Numbered from the stretch's first letter, positions 49,427 through 58,895 are shown. The stretch: DNA of 64,000 nucleotides from BQOK01 sp048388525 (GCF_048388525.1 NZ_DBGCTQ010000038.1:62001-126000); one strand, 5' to 3'. The notes: a model not told the origin generated them from the sequence alone. Made by a program: numbers and translations.

Positions 49427-51184
49427 ATGGAACATCCGCAGGGCAGGGGCCGGATCTTCCGCTCCATTTGGCTCAAAGTGGTGGTAACGTTCATCCTTAT
49501 TTTATTGCCTGTCTATTTTTTGGGCGCGGTGATCTTTCATTGGGCCTATCAGCAGATGCATCAGCAGATCGTCCGCTCTCAAATGGCCCAGCTCAATTTG
49601 TACGCCGACACCATCGATGACGAGCTCTCCCGTATCCGCTTGCTGGAATACCACTGCATCAACGACGACGATTTGGTCTATCTGGCAAATGCCTACGACA
49701 TTATGGATACCTTTGAGCGGTCTCAATATATGCTCCGCGCGCAGCACCGCATGCAGGTGATGAAAAACAGCAGCGTCTGCATCGACCGCGTCGTGCTTCA
49801 CCTTCCTCATGTCGGCCGCAGCATCGATACCCGCAATGTGGAACCTCTTGCGCCTGATTGGCGCAAGCAGTCCGACCTGCTGGTCTGCTCGCCGCTGTCC
49901 GGCCTCACAATGAACGCCGCACACGAGCTTGAAATGAGCATACAATATCCCATCACCCAGCGGGAGGGGCGGGCTCCCTCGCTGGTCATGACGCTCACTC
50001 TCTCCAACGCAGAGATCCGGCAATTGCTGCAGGGTTTTGACAGCACGCAGGATACAGGGCTCGTCCTCACCAGCAGAGACAATTGCTTTGTGCTTGAAAA
50101 AACAGACCACGAGCTTTTCCTCAGGCCAGCCTTACTGGCTTTGCCCAGCCAGCTCCCCTTCACGGAAGAGATCACTGTGGATGGCCGCCACTTCCAGCGC
50201 ACGGGCGTTCTTCTTCCCGAAAGCGACCTGGTCCTGATCTCCTTTTCCTCCACGGAATACCTGTTTGGTTTTGGCCGCACCTATTTAATGATGCTGCTCT
50301 GCTTCAGTATCATTGCCATTTTGGCCATGGGCGCTTTCGCTTTTTCCGTCCGCCATTTGATCCACAAGCCCATCCAGACCTTGGTCGACTCTTTCAAGCG
50401 CATGAAAAGCAATGATTTTGAGGTGCGCATCCACAAAAAGCAGAACGATGAATTTGCCTACCTGTACGAGTCGTTTAACGGGATGATGGATCACCTGCAA
50501 AAGCTGATCGGTCAAGTGTACGAGCAGCAGCTGCTCACACAGCGCGCGGAGTTAAAGCAGCTGCAGGCCCAGATCAACCCTCATTTCCTGTACAACGGTT
50601 TTTACAACATCTATCGCATGGCCCAGGCAGAGGGCAGCGACAAAATCGCGGAGTTTTCTCAATTATTGAGCGAATACTACCAGTACCTCACCCGCAATGC
50701 TGCCGATGTTGTTACCATGCAGCAGGAGATCCGTCACGCAACAACATATCTCAAAATACAACAGATCCGTTTTTCCAACCGTCTTACGATCCACATTGGG
50801 CAAGTTCCCGCGGCTTTCGATTTGTTGATGGTGCCGCGCCTCATTCTGCAGCCTTTACTTGAAAACGCTTTTGAGCATGGCCTCAAAAACGTCCTGGAAC
50901 CCGAACTCTTTATAACTTTTGAAAAGCAAAACAATATTTGGCTGATCCAGGTGGAAGATAACGGAGCGGAACTTGATGAGTTTGAACTTGACGCTCTGCA
51001 AAAGAAGCTCAGCAGCACCGATGCAAAGTTGGAAACCACAGCGCTGATCAATATCCACAGGCGCCTGCGCTATCATTTTGGTCCGGAAAGCGGTCTCAGG
51101 CTTATCAGAACCCCGGCGGGCGGGCTGCGGGTTCAGCTTCGCATTGTAAAAGGAGAGCAAGATGTATCGACTTCTGATTGTTGA
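49427..51184 (+). CDS. Sensor histidine kinase, YesM type
   Basis: 585 residues: TM1 (about 17-42), an extracellular sensor of about 230 residues, TM2 (about 285-310), HAMP (about 310-365) and the kinase region. The phosphorylated histidine is H386 in QINPHFLYNGFYNIYR, and the ATP-site box is LLENAFEHGL. GGG before ATG is a moderate ribosome binding site. Its 3' end overlaps the response-regulator start by 23 bases, and both probably control the divergent alpha-galactoside operon in response to an outside sugar. Confidence 0.92.
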   Translation: MEHPQGRGRIFRSIWLKVVVTFILILLPVYFLGAVIFHWAYQQMHQQIVRSQMAQLNLYADTIDDELSRIRLLEYHCINDDDLVYLANAYDIMDTFERSQYMLRAQHRMQVMKNSSVCIDRVVLHLPHVGRSIDTRNVEPLAPDWRKQSDLLVCSPLSGLTMNAAHELEMSIQYPITQREGRAPSLVMTLTLSNAEIRQLLQGFDSTQDTGLVLTSRDNCFVLEKTDHELFLRPALLALPSQLPFTEEITVDGRHFQRTGVLLPESDLVLISFSSTEYLFGFGRTYLMMLLCFSIIAILAMGAFAFSVRHLIHKPIQTLVDSFKRMKSNDFEVRIHKKQNDEFAYLYESFNGMMDHLQKLIGQVYEQQLLTQRAELKQLQAQINPHFLYNGFYNIYRMAQAEGSDKIAEFSQLLSEYYQYLTRNAADVVTMQQEIRHATTYLKIQQIRFSNRLTIHIGQVPAAFDLLMVPRLILQPLLENAFEHGLKNVLEPELFITFEKQNNIWLIQVEDNGAELDEFELDALQKKLSSTDAKLETTALINIHRRLRYHFGPESGLRLIRTPAGGLRVQLRIVKGEQDVSTSDC

Positions 51185-52787
51185 TGATGAACCCATTATC
51201 GCCGACGGCCTCTACAGCTTGTTTTCCGGTAAAGAGGGCTCTCATCTCGAGGTGCACAAAGCCTATTCCGCTCCTCAGGCCTTGCGCATATTGGATGTTC
51301 TGCGAATAGATGTTGTGTTGAGCGATATCAAAATGCCGGGTATGAATGGCATTGAGATGTTGTCTCAGATCCATACCCGCTGGCCCTTTTGCCATGTGAT
51401 CTTCCTTTCCGGCTACAGTGACTTTGAATATGTCCAGACCGCAATGGAGCTGGGGGCAGATTCATACATCCTTAAAAGCCAAGGCGACGAAGCCGTTTTG
51501 GACGCAGTCCAAAAAGCGATGCTTCTTTTGGACCAAGAGCACACCGATACCATTTGGAACAAACAGCTGGAAGAGGAATTGAAGAACGCCCAGCCTTTGC
51601 TGTGCAAAGATTTTTTGTGGAAAATCCTGCGCGGCGAGCTCAGCGACCCCATGCAGATGGGGCAGCAGCTCCTAAAGCTGGGGCTTCCTCTCGATCCTAG
51701 GACCCCGGTGCTTCTGGTCGGAGGCAGGATCGACCGCATGCTGCCGCAAGCGGGCGATCCTGCCGATATTCCCCTGCTGGAAAAAATCAATGCCGTTTTT
51801 ACCCGCTACACTTTGGCGGTCGTCAATTCGGCCAGCGTCTATTGGAATCATCGCTACATCATGTGGCTTGTTCAGCCACTGCAGCAGGCTCCGCAAAGCC
51901 CGGTAAAGGTGGACGTTTTTCTTTCCGGCATGATGGAACGGGTACAATCCTATTGTCTGGCCGGCTTATCCGCCGAAATTTCCCTGGTCGTCGACCCCAC
52001 ATCCCATCCCTGGGCCAGCCTTCAGGCCAATTTCGAAAAACTGCGTTCCGTGCTGACCTACCAGCTTGGCACGCAGGATGAAATGCTGCTGGGGGGCATC
52101 GGTTTTTTTGGCAATGCGCTCCCGGAATCGGTTTTGCCGCAGGATGCCGCCGAGGCTGCATTCAGCAGTTTGGAAAACGCCTTCGAGTACCGGCAAAAAG
52201 AAGCGTTTCGCAATGCGCTGGGGCAGTTGTTACAGCTGCTTCTTTTCGGGGGGCAGCCCGGTCAGCGCATTGTCCTGTACCATAAATTGTGTCTGTTTTT
52301 CCTGGAGCACATCCATGCGGGCGGTCGCGAAAAAGATTTTTTGAGCACATTCCATGGGTATACCCTGTTTTCGCTCCCCTATGAGCAATGGGAAGAAAAG
52401 CTGACGCCGCAATTCAGCGCGATCGGCGACTGGCTTTTTGACGGTGCAGAAGCTTGCCATGCCAAGCGCTTCAGTCAAATGGTCTACACTCTTCACCAGT
52501 ACATCGCCGGCCATATTTCGCAGGATCTCTCGGTCAACGCACTGGCTGAGCAAGTATATTTAAACCCCGTTTATCTTTCCCGCGCCTATAAACAAGCGAC
52601 CGGGGAAAATTTGTCTGAATATGTGCTTTGCCGCCGGATGGACAAGGCAAAACAGCTTTTGCGCCAGCCCGACAAAAAGGTCACGGAAATCGGTATCGCG
52701 GTTGGGTTTGATTCCGCCGCTCACTTCTCCCGCGTCTTCAAAAAGCATGTGGGTATCTCCCCGCAGGAGTTCCGGGATTCTCTTTGA
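51162..52787 (+). CDS. Response regulator, receiver plus AraC-type DNA-binding domain (YesN)
   Basis: 541 residues. The receiver domain (1-120) has VDDEP and D55 in VLSDIKMPG. A middle region of about 310 residues is typical of long YesN proteins, and the AraC helix-turn-helix pair ends the protein (about 440-541; NALAEQVYLNPVYLSRAYKQ and GIAVGFDSAAHFSRVFKKH). ATG at 51162 follows GGAGAGCAAG within the kinase gene. Phosphorylated by the partner kinase, it should activate the binding-protein/permease/alpha-galactosidase operon. Confidence 0.93.
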   Translation: MYRLLIVDDEPIIADGLYSLFSGKEGSHLEVHKAYSAPQALRILDVLRIDVVLSDIKMPGMNGIEMLSQIHTRWPFCHVIFLSGYSDFEYVQTAMELGADSYILKSQGDEAVLDAVQKAMLLLDQEHTDTIWNKQLEEELKNAQPLLCKDFLWKILRGELSDPMQMGQQLLKLGLPLDPRTPVLLVGGRIDRMLPQAGDPADIPLLEKINAVFTRYTLAVVNSASVYWNHRYIMWLVQPLQQAPQSPVKVDVFLSGMMERVQSYCLAGLSAEISLVVDPTSHPWASLQANFEKLRSVLTYQLGTQDEMLLGGIGFFGNALPESVLPQDAAEAAFSSLENAFEYRQKEAFRNALGQLLQLLLFGGQPGQRIVLYHKLCLFFLEHIHAGGREKDFLSTFHGYTLFSLPYEQWEEKLTPQFSAIGDWLFDGAEACHAKRFSQMVYTLHQYIAGHISQDLSVNALAEQVYLNPVYLSRAYKQATGENLSEYVLCRRMDKAKQLLRQPDKKVTEIGIAVGFDSAAHFSRVFKKHVGISPQEFRDSL

Positions 52788-52901
52788 TTTCTTGGCGCTT
52801 ATCTGCCCCCGCACGCAAAAACGCAGGATTCCTCTCCTCTTCTGCTGTTTGTCCAAAGTTCAAAGCGCAGGTAATTCCCACGAATGTTGGCGGCGTTTTC
52901 T

Positions 52902-52936
52902 AAAAAATAGCGGGAACGCAGTGGAAGCTATTTTTT
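52902..52936 (+). terminator. Terminator after the kinase-regulator operon
   Basis: AAAAAATAGC pairs with GCTATTTTTT, 115 bases after the regulator stop. The 298-base gap to 53085 otherwise holds a small hairpin (about 52953-52967), a short repeated element (52976-53018) and the next gene's terminator; no open gene. Confidence 0.65.
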
Positions 52937-52975
52937 GGGCTATCTGCTCCGGTTGCCGCTTTAGCGGCGAGGGGC

Positions 52976-53018
52976 AGAGCCATTTTGAATAAGTTTTTTA
53001 TTGCGAAGCAATAAAAAA
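52976..53018. repeat. Short dispersed element, copy B (copy A at 47419-47460)
   Basis: AGAGCCATTnTGAATAAG followed by a T-rich/A-rich hairpin (TTTTTTATTGC-GAA-GCAATAAAAAA) occurs here, and in variant form at 47419-47460 (AGAGCCATTCTGAATAAG, then GTTTTT...AAAAAC). The two copies bracket the alpha-galactoside operon's SBP gene and the two-component genes. I found no third copy in the window. Confidence 0.5.
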
Positions 53019-53026
53019 TCCAACAC

Positions 53027-53068
53027 AAAAGGGCTGTTGCGATCCTTTCGTTTCGCAACAGCCCTTTT
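53027..53068. terminator. Terminator after the YDG-domain surface protein
   Basis: AAAAGGGCTGTTGCGA pairs with TCGCAACAGCCCTTTT; the minus-strand 3' side ends in T. It lies 18 bases after the minus-strand stop. Confidence 0.85.
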
Positions 53069-53085
53069 ATATGCGTTAAAACCGC

Positions 53086-55542
53086 TCAGTCGTTGTAGCC
53101 GTAAGGGTCCTGCCCAGCGCTTTTGCGCCGCAGGACGAACAGCACCGCGCCCAGAATCACGATCAGCACCGCCGCGCCGCCGATCACCCAGTACAGCCAG
53201 CCGGAGGCCCCTCCGCCCTGGGCGGGCTGCGCACTGGGCGCCGGGGTGGCCTGCGGGGCGGTGGTGGGCGCCGGGCTGGCCGTGGGGGCCGGGCTGGGCG
53301 AAGCCGTGGGCTTGGGGCTGGCCGTGGGGGCCGGGGTGGCCGTGGCCTTGGGCTTGTCGTAGCTGCGGCCGATGTAGGCCTTAAGGTCGGTCAGGTTGTG
53401 GCCGTTGTCCGGGTCAAAACCGCTGGCCTTCAGATCCAGGCCGTTGAACACGTACTTGTCGGCCCCGCGGGTGATGGTCAGGGTGATGTCCTTGCCGTAG
53501 ATCGCCTGCCAGATAAAGTGCGGCACCGCGATCTCGCTGCCCGCGTCGATGGTCACCTTGCCGCTCGCAACGCTCTGGATGCTGCCCAAAGCCGGGTACC
53601 AGTCGAAGGGCTTTGGGGTGGGCGCCGGCGTGGGGCCGGGGGTGGCGGCGGGCTTTTGGGTGGGCGCCGGAGTGGGCGCGGGCGTCAGGGTCTGGCTGGT
53701 GCTGCCCGCGGCGGGCTCGTAGTTGGTGTCGCCCGCATAGTTCGCGCTCACCGTGGCCGAGCTCGCGCCCGGCAGGTCGGTCAGATCCAGCGTGAGCGAT
53801 CCACCTTGAAACACGCCCGTGCCCTCGCGGCTCTCGCTGCCGGCCTGTACCGTTACTCTCACCTTGCCGGTGGGCCAGGCCGCGCTGGTGCTGGCCCGCA
53901 CGGTGGTCACCGTGACCCGCAGCACCGGCGCTTTGCCGCTTTCGCTTTTGCGCTCCATTGTGATGTTCAACAGGGGGGCTGCCTTTTGAATGTCAAAGGT
54001 CTTCGCGACCTCGCCGGTGTAGTTGCCCCCGGCCAGAGCTTTTACCGTCACGGTGGCGGTGCCGGCGTTCACATTGTTGGCATAGGCCAGCTCGTAGTCG
54101 CTGGGCCCCAGAAGGTTGCCGTCCGAAACCGTGGGCACGGGCTGTTTTTCCGCGCCGTCATAGGTGTATGCGCCAATGTTCCAGTTCGTGACTATGCTTT
54201 CGGTCAAAGCCTTTTTTGCGATGGTCCCTGTGGTGGAAAACGCACCGGCGGGCAGCGTGTAGTTGGTGAGGGGTTTCGTGCCCGTCCCCACTGTTACCTG
54301 CACCTCTTTGCCCGTGGCCGCGTTCGCATCTGTAAAAAATTCGGCGGCAGCAGTGTAATCGGTTCCCAAGGTGAGCGAATCGCCGCCCACTAGGCCGCTG
54401 AACTGCACGGCCGTGACTGTGGCGTTCGTGGTCCCGTCGTAGGTTTTTTCTTGTATCGTGACGGACTCGACGGTCAGCGGCGCGGGGGTAATTTTTGCGT
54501 TCGTGTCGAACGTGCTTTTTCCTAGCTCGTAGTTTTTGGCGGTCCCTCTGTTCGTCAACGTCAGGATCACCCGCACATCTTTGGGGGCATCCGCCGCATT
54601 GTAGTCATCGCCCGTAAATTCGGCGCTAACGGTATAGTCCGTATCCTTTTCCAGCGTCTCGCCGTTTTGCAGGCCTGTGAACTGCACGGCCTTTGCGGCG
54701 GCCGTCTTTCCGCCGTCGTAGGGCTTATCCCCGGCCCCCGCGGTAAAGGTGAGCTTTGCCGGGGCGATGGTCAGGCTCCCCTTCACTGCGCGGGCAGGCA
54801 GGGTGTAAAAGGCCGCTTGGCCACCCGACAGGGAGATCGTCGCGGGCGGGGTATCCTTCTGCGCGCCGGAAGCCGCGCTTTTGGCCGTGCCGGCGGCAGT
54901 GCTTTTGAGGGCAGCCGGGTCAGCCGCCGCGGTGACCTGCGGGGTCCCAACGTTTTTATCATTCACGGTCAGGTCGGCTTTCGCGCTCACCGTGTCTCCG
55001 CTTTCCAGCCCCGTCAGCGTGAGCGGCACATTTTTAAAAGTAGCGGTCCCATTGTAGGTTACCGTGCCCTGGGGTACAGCGGAAAGCGCTTTTGCCTCCA
55101 TAGAAATACTCACTGGGCTACTCACAACAGCAGAGCTTCCCCCCGAAGGCGTATATTGGGCCGTAATGGAATTTTGCCCCACTGCCATTCCCTTTTTACT
55201 GGTAGTCGTATAGGCCAGCGTCGCCTCATAATTGCTTGCAGAAGCATTCTGCTCTAATTTCGCTTGGCCCAATTCCTCCGTACCGCACATAAAAACGGCC
55301 TGCGCATCTGTCGGAACGCTCTCCCCCGCGGCAGGAGTGTATGTGGCCTTCAAGGTGATCGTATCGCCATAAGTATAATTTGTCGTCCCGCCCTCGGCCG
55401 TCAGGGTCATCGTCGCCGCCCCCGTGGCAGCGGGGGCGGCCGCGCGGGTACCCGCGCGGGGCGCGGCCGAAGCGCCCAGCAGGGGCGCCGCGCACAGCAG
55501 CCCCGCCGCCAGAATGCCGGCCAGCCATTGTTTCCGTTTCAT
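53086..55542 (-). CDS. Surface protein with Ig-like/YDG repeats and C-terminal membrane anchor
   Basis: 818 residues. A signal peptide (about 1-26) is followed by a first Ig-like unit with TLTAEGGTTNYTYGDTITLKATY. Repeated YDG/MBG-like modules follow (YDGGKTAAAKAVQFTGLQNG; YDGTTNATVTAVQFSGLVGG; YDGAEKQPVPTV). A Pro/Ala/Thr-rich spacer near the end precedes the C-terminal helix (WVIGGAAVLIVILGAVLFVL) and a basic RRKSAGQ tail. There is no LPxTG motif, so it is held by the helix. Function is probably adhesion or cell-surface structure. ATG at 55542 follows AAAGGAGG. Confidence 0.85.
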   Translation of the reverse strand: MKRKQWLAGILAAGLLCAAPLLGASAAPRAGTRAAAPAATGAATMTLTAEGGTTNYTYGDTITLKATYTPAAGESVPTDAQAVFMCGTEELGQAKLEQNASASNYEATLAYTTTSKKGMAVGQNSITAQYTPSGGSSAVVSSPVSISMEAKALSAVPQGTVTYNGTATFKNVPLTLTGLESGDTVSAKADLTVNDKNVGTPQVTAAADPAALKSTAAGTAKSAASGAQKDTPPATISLSGGQAAFYTLPARAVKGSLTIAPAKLTFTAGAGDKPYDGGKTAAAKAVQFTGLQNGETLEKDTDYTVSAEFTGDDYNAADAPKDVRVILTLTNRGTAKNYELGKSTFDTNAKITPAPLTVESVTIQEKTYDGTTNATVTAVQFSGLVGGDSLTLGTDYTAAAEFFTDANAATGKEVQVTVGTGTKPLTNYTLPAGAFSTTGTIAKKALTESIVTNWNIGAYTYDGAEKQPVPTVSDGNLLGPSDYELAYANNVNAGTATVTVKALAGGNYTGEVAKTFDIQKAAPLLNITMERKSESGKAPVLRVTVTTVRASTSAAWPTGKVRVTVQAGSESREGTGVFQGGSLTLDLTDLPGASSATVSANYAGDTNYEPAAGSTSQTLTPAPTPAPTQKPAATPGPTPAPTPKPFDWYPALGSIQSVASGKVTIDAGSEIAVPHFIWQAIYGKDITLTITRGADKYVFNGLDLKASGFDPDNGHNLTDLKAYIGRSYDKPKATATPAPTASPKPTASPSPAPTASPAPTTAPQATPAPSAQPAQGGGASGWLYWVIGGAAVLIVILGAVLFVLRRKSAGQDPYGYND

Positions 55543-55684
55543 GCAAAAACCTCCTTTGCCCAAAGCCTGCAGCCCGGCGCAGCGCCGGGCAAAAAAGTCA
55601 TTCTTCTGTCCTTTAAACGACGGGGCCGCCCGTTCCATTGCATCCCGGCGCAAATTTTTCAGTTTTGTAACATTTGGGCACAGC

Positions 55685-55710
55685 AAAAGCCCCGCCTGGG
55701 CGGGGCTTTT
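55685..55710. terminator. Terminator after the BASS transporter
   Basis: AAAAGCCCCG pairs with CGGGGCTTTT around CCTGGG, 19 bases after the minus-strand stop. Confidence 0.85.
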
Positions 55711-55728
55711 GGGGGCTCTGTATTTTGT

Positions 55729-56745
55729 TCAGCCCTCCGTGTGGGCCGTCTCGGGCTCAGGCCGCGCGGGGGCCGCGGCCGCCTTTTTTTCGGCGCGGGC
55801 CGCCATCAGGTTCGCCACGATGGACCCCGAGATATTGTGCCACACGCTGAACAGCGCGCCCGGCACGGTGGCCAGCGCAAGATCCGGGAACACGGTGCCC
55901 GCAAGGCTGGTGGCAAGGCCGCTGTTCTGCATGCCCACCTCAATCGAAAGCGCGTTGCACTTGGCGTCGTTCAGTTTCAGCGCCTTGCCCACGCCGTAGC
56001 CGCAGGCGTAGCCCAAAAGATTGTGCAGCACCACCACGCCCAGGATCAGCAGGCCGTTGGCAAAAAGCTTCTGCTGGTTTGGGGCCACCACCGCGCCCAC
56101 AATGGTCACAATGGCCGCCACGCTCACCAGGGGCAGCACCTCCACCGCGGCCTGGGTGAACTTGCCAAAGAACTTGTTCACCACAAAGCCCAGCGCAATG
56201 GGCAGGATCACGATCTTCACGATGCTTGTGAACATGCTCACCGGGTCCACGGTCACGGTCTCGTGCAGGTACAGCCAGGTCAGCGCCGGGGTCAGCACCG
56301 GCGCCAGCACGGTCGAGCAGGCGGTCATCCCCACCGAAAGCGCCACGTCGCCCTTGGCCAAAAAGGTCATCACGTTCGACGAGGTGCCCCCGGGGCAGGT
56401 GCCCACCAGCATCACGCCCACCGCCAGCTCGGGGGGCAGGTTAAACACCTTCACCAGCAAAAAGGCCAGCAGCGGCATGATCACGAACTGGGCCGCCACC
56501 CCCACCAGCACGTCCTTGGGCCGGGTGAACACCACTTTAAAGTCCTCCAGCTTCAGGGTCAGCCCCATGCCGAACATGACCACCATCAGCAGGTTGTTCA
56601 CGCTCACCAGCCTGGTAAAAAAGTTCCAGTCCTTGCCCACCCACAAAAACGAGGCCGGCACAAAAAAGGCCAGTACCGCAACGGCCACCACAATGAACGC
56701 CATGTATTTGCCCACAAATCTGCTTACCTTTTTCAATGTTTCCAT
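55729..56745 (-). CDS. Bile acid:sodium symporter (BASS) family transporter
   Basis: 338 residues with about nine to ten helices. MFGMGLTLKLEDF and GTCPGGTSSNVMTFLAKGD are the signature BASS segments (sodium site around the PGGTSSN crossover). Bacterial BASS proteins carry bile acids, but also pantoate/ketopantoate (PanS) and other organic anions. Here the gene follows ilvD by 49 bases and shares its T-box leader, so a keto-acid or pantoate substrate is more likely than bile acids (inference). Confidence 0.88.
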   Translation of the reverse strand: METLKKVSRFVGKYMAFIVVAVAVLAFFVPASFLWVGKDWNFFTRLVSVNNLLMVVMFGMGLTLKLEDFKVVFTRPKDVLVGVAAQFVIMPLLAFLLVKVFNLPPELAVGVMLVGTCPGGTSSNVMTFLAKGDVALSVGMTACSTVLAPVLTPALTWLYLHETVTVDPVSMFTSIVKIVILPIALGFVVNKFFGKFTQAAVEVLPLVSVAAIVTIVGAVVAPNQQKLFANGLLILGVVVLHNLLGYACGYGVGKALKLNDAKCNALSIEVGMQNSGLATSLAGTVFPDLALATVPGALFSVWHNISGSIVANLMAARAEKKAAAAPARPEPETAHTEG

Positions 56746-56794
56746 GATCCTTTTACTCCTCTCTTAAAAGCGCGTTTCGCGCGTTCCTGCAAGC

Positions 56795-58453
56795 TTATTC
56801 CAGCACCGCGCCGGTGTTTGCGCTGCTCACCAGCCGCGCGTAGCGGGCCAGCCATCCCTCGGTGACCTTGGGCGCCGGGGCCTTCCACTGGGCGCGGCGG
56901 CGCTCCAGCTCCTCCCCGCTCACCAATAGCTCCAGCCGCCCGGCCGGGATGTCAATCAAAATGCGGTCCCCCTCCTGCACCAGGGCGATCTCGCCGCCCA
57001 CGGCGGCCTCCGGGCTCACATGCCCGATCGACGCCCCGCGGGACGCGCCGGAAAACCGGCCGTCGGTGATCAGCGCCACCGATTTATCCAGCCCCATGCC
57101 CGCCAGTGCGCTGGTGGGGTTGAGCATCTCCCGCATGCCGGGGCCGCCCCTCGGCCCCTCGTAGCGGATCACCACCACGTCGCCCGGCTTTATTTCCCCC
57201 GCGTAGATGGCCGCAATGGCCCCCTCCTCGCCGTCGAACACCCGGGCCGGGCCCTCGTGCACCAGCATTTCCGGCGCCACGGCGCTGCGCTTGACAACGC
57301 CCCCGTTTTGGGCAATGTTGCCCCACAGCACCGCAATTCCTCCGGTGGGGCTGTAGGGCCGGTCGGTGGGCCGGATGGCACCGGAATCCCGGTTGGCCGC
57401 GCCGGCGATATTTTCGCCGATGGTCCTGCCGGTCACGGTGGGCAGCCCGGTGTGCAGAAGGCCCAGCTGGGCCAGTTGGTTCATCACCGCGGGCACACCC
57501 CCCGCCGCATACAGATCCTCAATGTGGGTGGGCCCGGCCGGGGCCAGGTGGCAGAAGTTCGGCACCCTGGCGCTCATTTTGTTGATGGTTTCCAGATCCA
57601 TGGGCACCTTTGCCTCGTGGGCAATGGCCAAAAGATGCAGCACGCTGTTGGTGCTGCAGCCCAGCGCCATATCCGTGGCCAGGGCGTTTTCAAACGCCTC
57701 GGGGGTCAGGATGTCCCGCGGGCGCAGGCCCTTTTCCAGCAGCTTCATCACCTGCATGCCGGCGTGCTTTGCCAGCTGCACCCGGGCCGAGTATACCGCC
57801 GGGATGGTGCCGTTGCCGGGCAGCGCCATGCCAATGGCCTCGGCCAGGCAGTTCATGCTGTTGGCGGTGTACATGCCTGCGCAGGAGCCGCAGCCCGGGC
57901 AGGTGTTTTTGGTGTAGTCGTCCAGGGCGGCCGCGTCAATCAGGCCGCCCTTGTAGCTGCCCACCGCCTCGAACATCTGCGAAAGGCTCACCCGCCGCTC
58001 CCCCTGCTTGCCCGCCAGCATGGGCCCGCCGCTGGCCACCACGGCCGGCAGGTTCAGCCGGGCGGCGGCCATCAGCATGCCGGGCACGATCTTGTCGCAG
58101 TTGGGCACCAGCACCAGTGCGTCAAACTGGTGCGCGGTGGCCATGGTCTCGATGGAATCGCAGATCAGCTCCCGGCTGGGCAGGCTGTACTTCATGCCCT
58201 CGTGCCCCATGGCAATCCCGTCGCACACGCCGATGGCCGGCACCATCACCGGTGTGCCGCCCGCCATGCGCACCCCATCCTTCACGGCCTGGGCGATCTT
58301 GTCCAGGTGGGCGTGCCCCGGCACAATCTCGCTGAAGGCGCTCACCACACCCACCAGCGGCCGCTCCAGCTCCTCGTCGGTAAAGCCCAGGGCATAGAAC
58401 AGGCTGCGGTTGGGGCAGCGCTCCGGCCCCTGTTTCACATTGTCGCTTCTCAT
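56795..58453 (-). CDS. ilvD: Dihydroxy-acid dehydratase
   Basis: 552 residues, normal for the family. It dehydrates 2,3-dihydroxy-isovalerate and 2,3-dihydroxy-3-methylvalerate to keto acids in branched-chain amino acid synthesis, using an Fe-S cluster. The Fe-S cysteines are in VPNCDKIVPGM and TCPGCGSCAGMYTANSM, and GRFSGASRG marks the C-terminal catalytic part. ATG at 58453 follows GGGGGAG; the open frame upstream lies in the T-box terminator. It is regulated by the T-box riboswitch upstream and is co-transcribed with the BASS gene. Confidence 0.95.
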   Translation of the reverse strand: MRSDNVKQGPERCPNRSLFYALGFTDEELERPLVGVVSAFSEIVPGHAHLDKIAQAVKDGVRMAGGTPVMVPAIGVCDGIAMGHEGMKYSLPSRELICDSIETMATAHQFDALVLVPNCDKIVPGMLMAAARLNLPAVVASGGPMLAGKQGERRVSLSQMFEAVGSYKGGLIDAAALDDYTKNTCPGCGSCAGMYTANSMNCLAEAIGMALPGNGTIPAVYSARVQLAKHAGMQVMKLLEKGLRPRDILTPEAFENALATDMALGCSTNSVLHLLAIAHEAKVPMDLETINKMSARVPNFCHLAPAGPTHIEDLYAAGGVPAVMNQLAQLGLLHTGLPTVTGRTIGENIAGAANRDSGAIRPTDRPYSPTGGIAVLWGNIAQNGGVVKRSAVAPEMLVHEGPARVFDGEEGAIAAIYAGEIKPGDVVVIRYEGPRGGPGMREMLNPTSALAGMGLDKSVALITDGRFSGASRGASIGHVSPEAAVGGEIALVQEGDRILIDIPAGRLELLVSGEELERRRAQWKAPAPKVTEGWLARYARLVSSANTGAVLE

Positions 58454-58483
58454 GCTGCAAAACTCCCCCAAATGATAAAATAA

Positions 58484-58775
58484 AAAGGCCTTTGTCTCTT
58501 TTATCAAGAGACAAAGGCCTTTAAAAGCGCTCTGCGGTACCACTCTCGTTGCCCCTGCCCAAAGGCAGCAGCCACTCTGCCCCGGTCTCCCCCCTGCGGG
58601 TTTTAACCAGGCGGCAGGGTAACGGCTGCCGGCCGGCCGGGCTTACTCGGCGCAAAACGCCTTTCAGTGGGCAGCTCAGAGGTGATGTTCGCCTGGTCCT
58701 GAACGCGCTGCCTTGCACCAACCGGCAGCTCTCTGGGCGCTGGACACAGATTACTTTTCCTCTTCAACGCTTTAA
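58484..58775 (-). promoter_or_regulatory. T-box riboswitch (isoleucine specifier) upstream of ilvD
   Basis: The T-box core GAGTGGTACCGC is at 58534-58550. The Stem I distal motif GGTTGGTGCAAG appears in the expected place. The specifier loop region GAACATCACC puts ATC (Ile) at 58684-58686, followed by A. The terminator stem (58484-58500 with 58506-58522) ends in TTTTTATTTT. Uncharged tRNA-Ile would favour the antiterminator and so ilvD expression. The order of elements is canonical. Confidence 0.9.
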
Positions 58776-58798
58776 CGTGTTAACTTTGTGTTGTGATT

Positions 58799-58826
58799 AT
58801 TATACCTCGCTTTTGGCGGCTGTCAA
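58799..58826 (-). promoter_or_regulatory. Promoter of the T-box-ilvD-BASS operon
   Basis: Consensus -35 TTGACA (58821-58826) and -10 TATAAT (58799-58804) on the minus strand with a 16-base spacer, just before the T-box leader. Confidence 0.85.
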
Positions 58827-58895
58827 GCCCCTCTGCAAAAAATTTTTATCTGCACTTTGCAGCCGGTCCCTTTGCCGCCCCGGCAGCACAAGCGT

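Noticed and set aside
55729..56745. Bile acid importer
   Set aside because: The family name suggests it, but the T-box and ilvD context fits a keto-acid or pantoate substrate better.
57020..58483. A 487-residue plus-strand open frame over ilvD
   Set aside because: Shadow of ilvD; no start signal and no family features.
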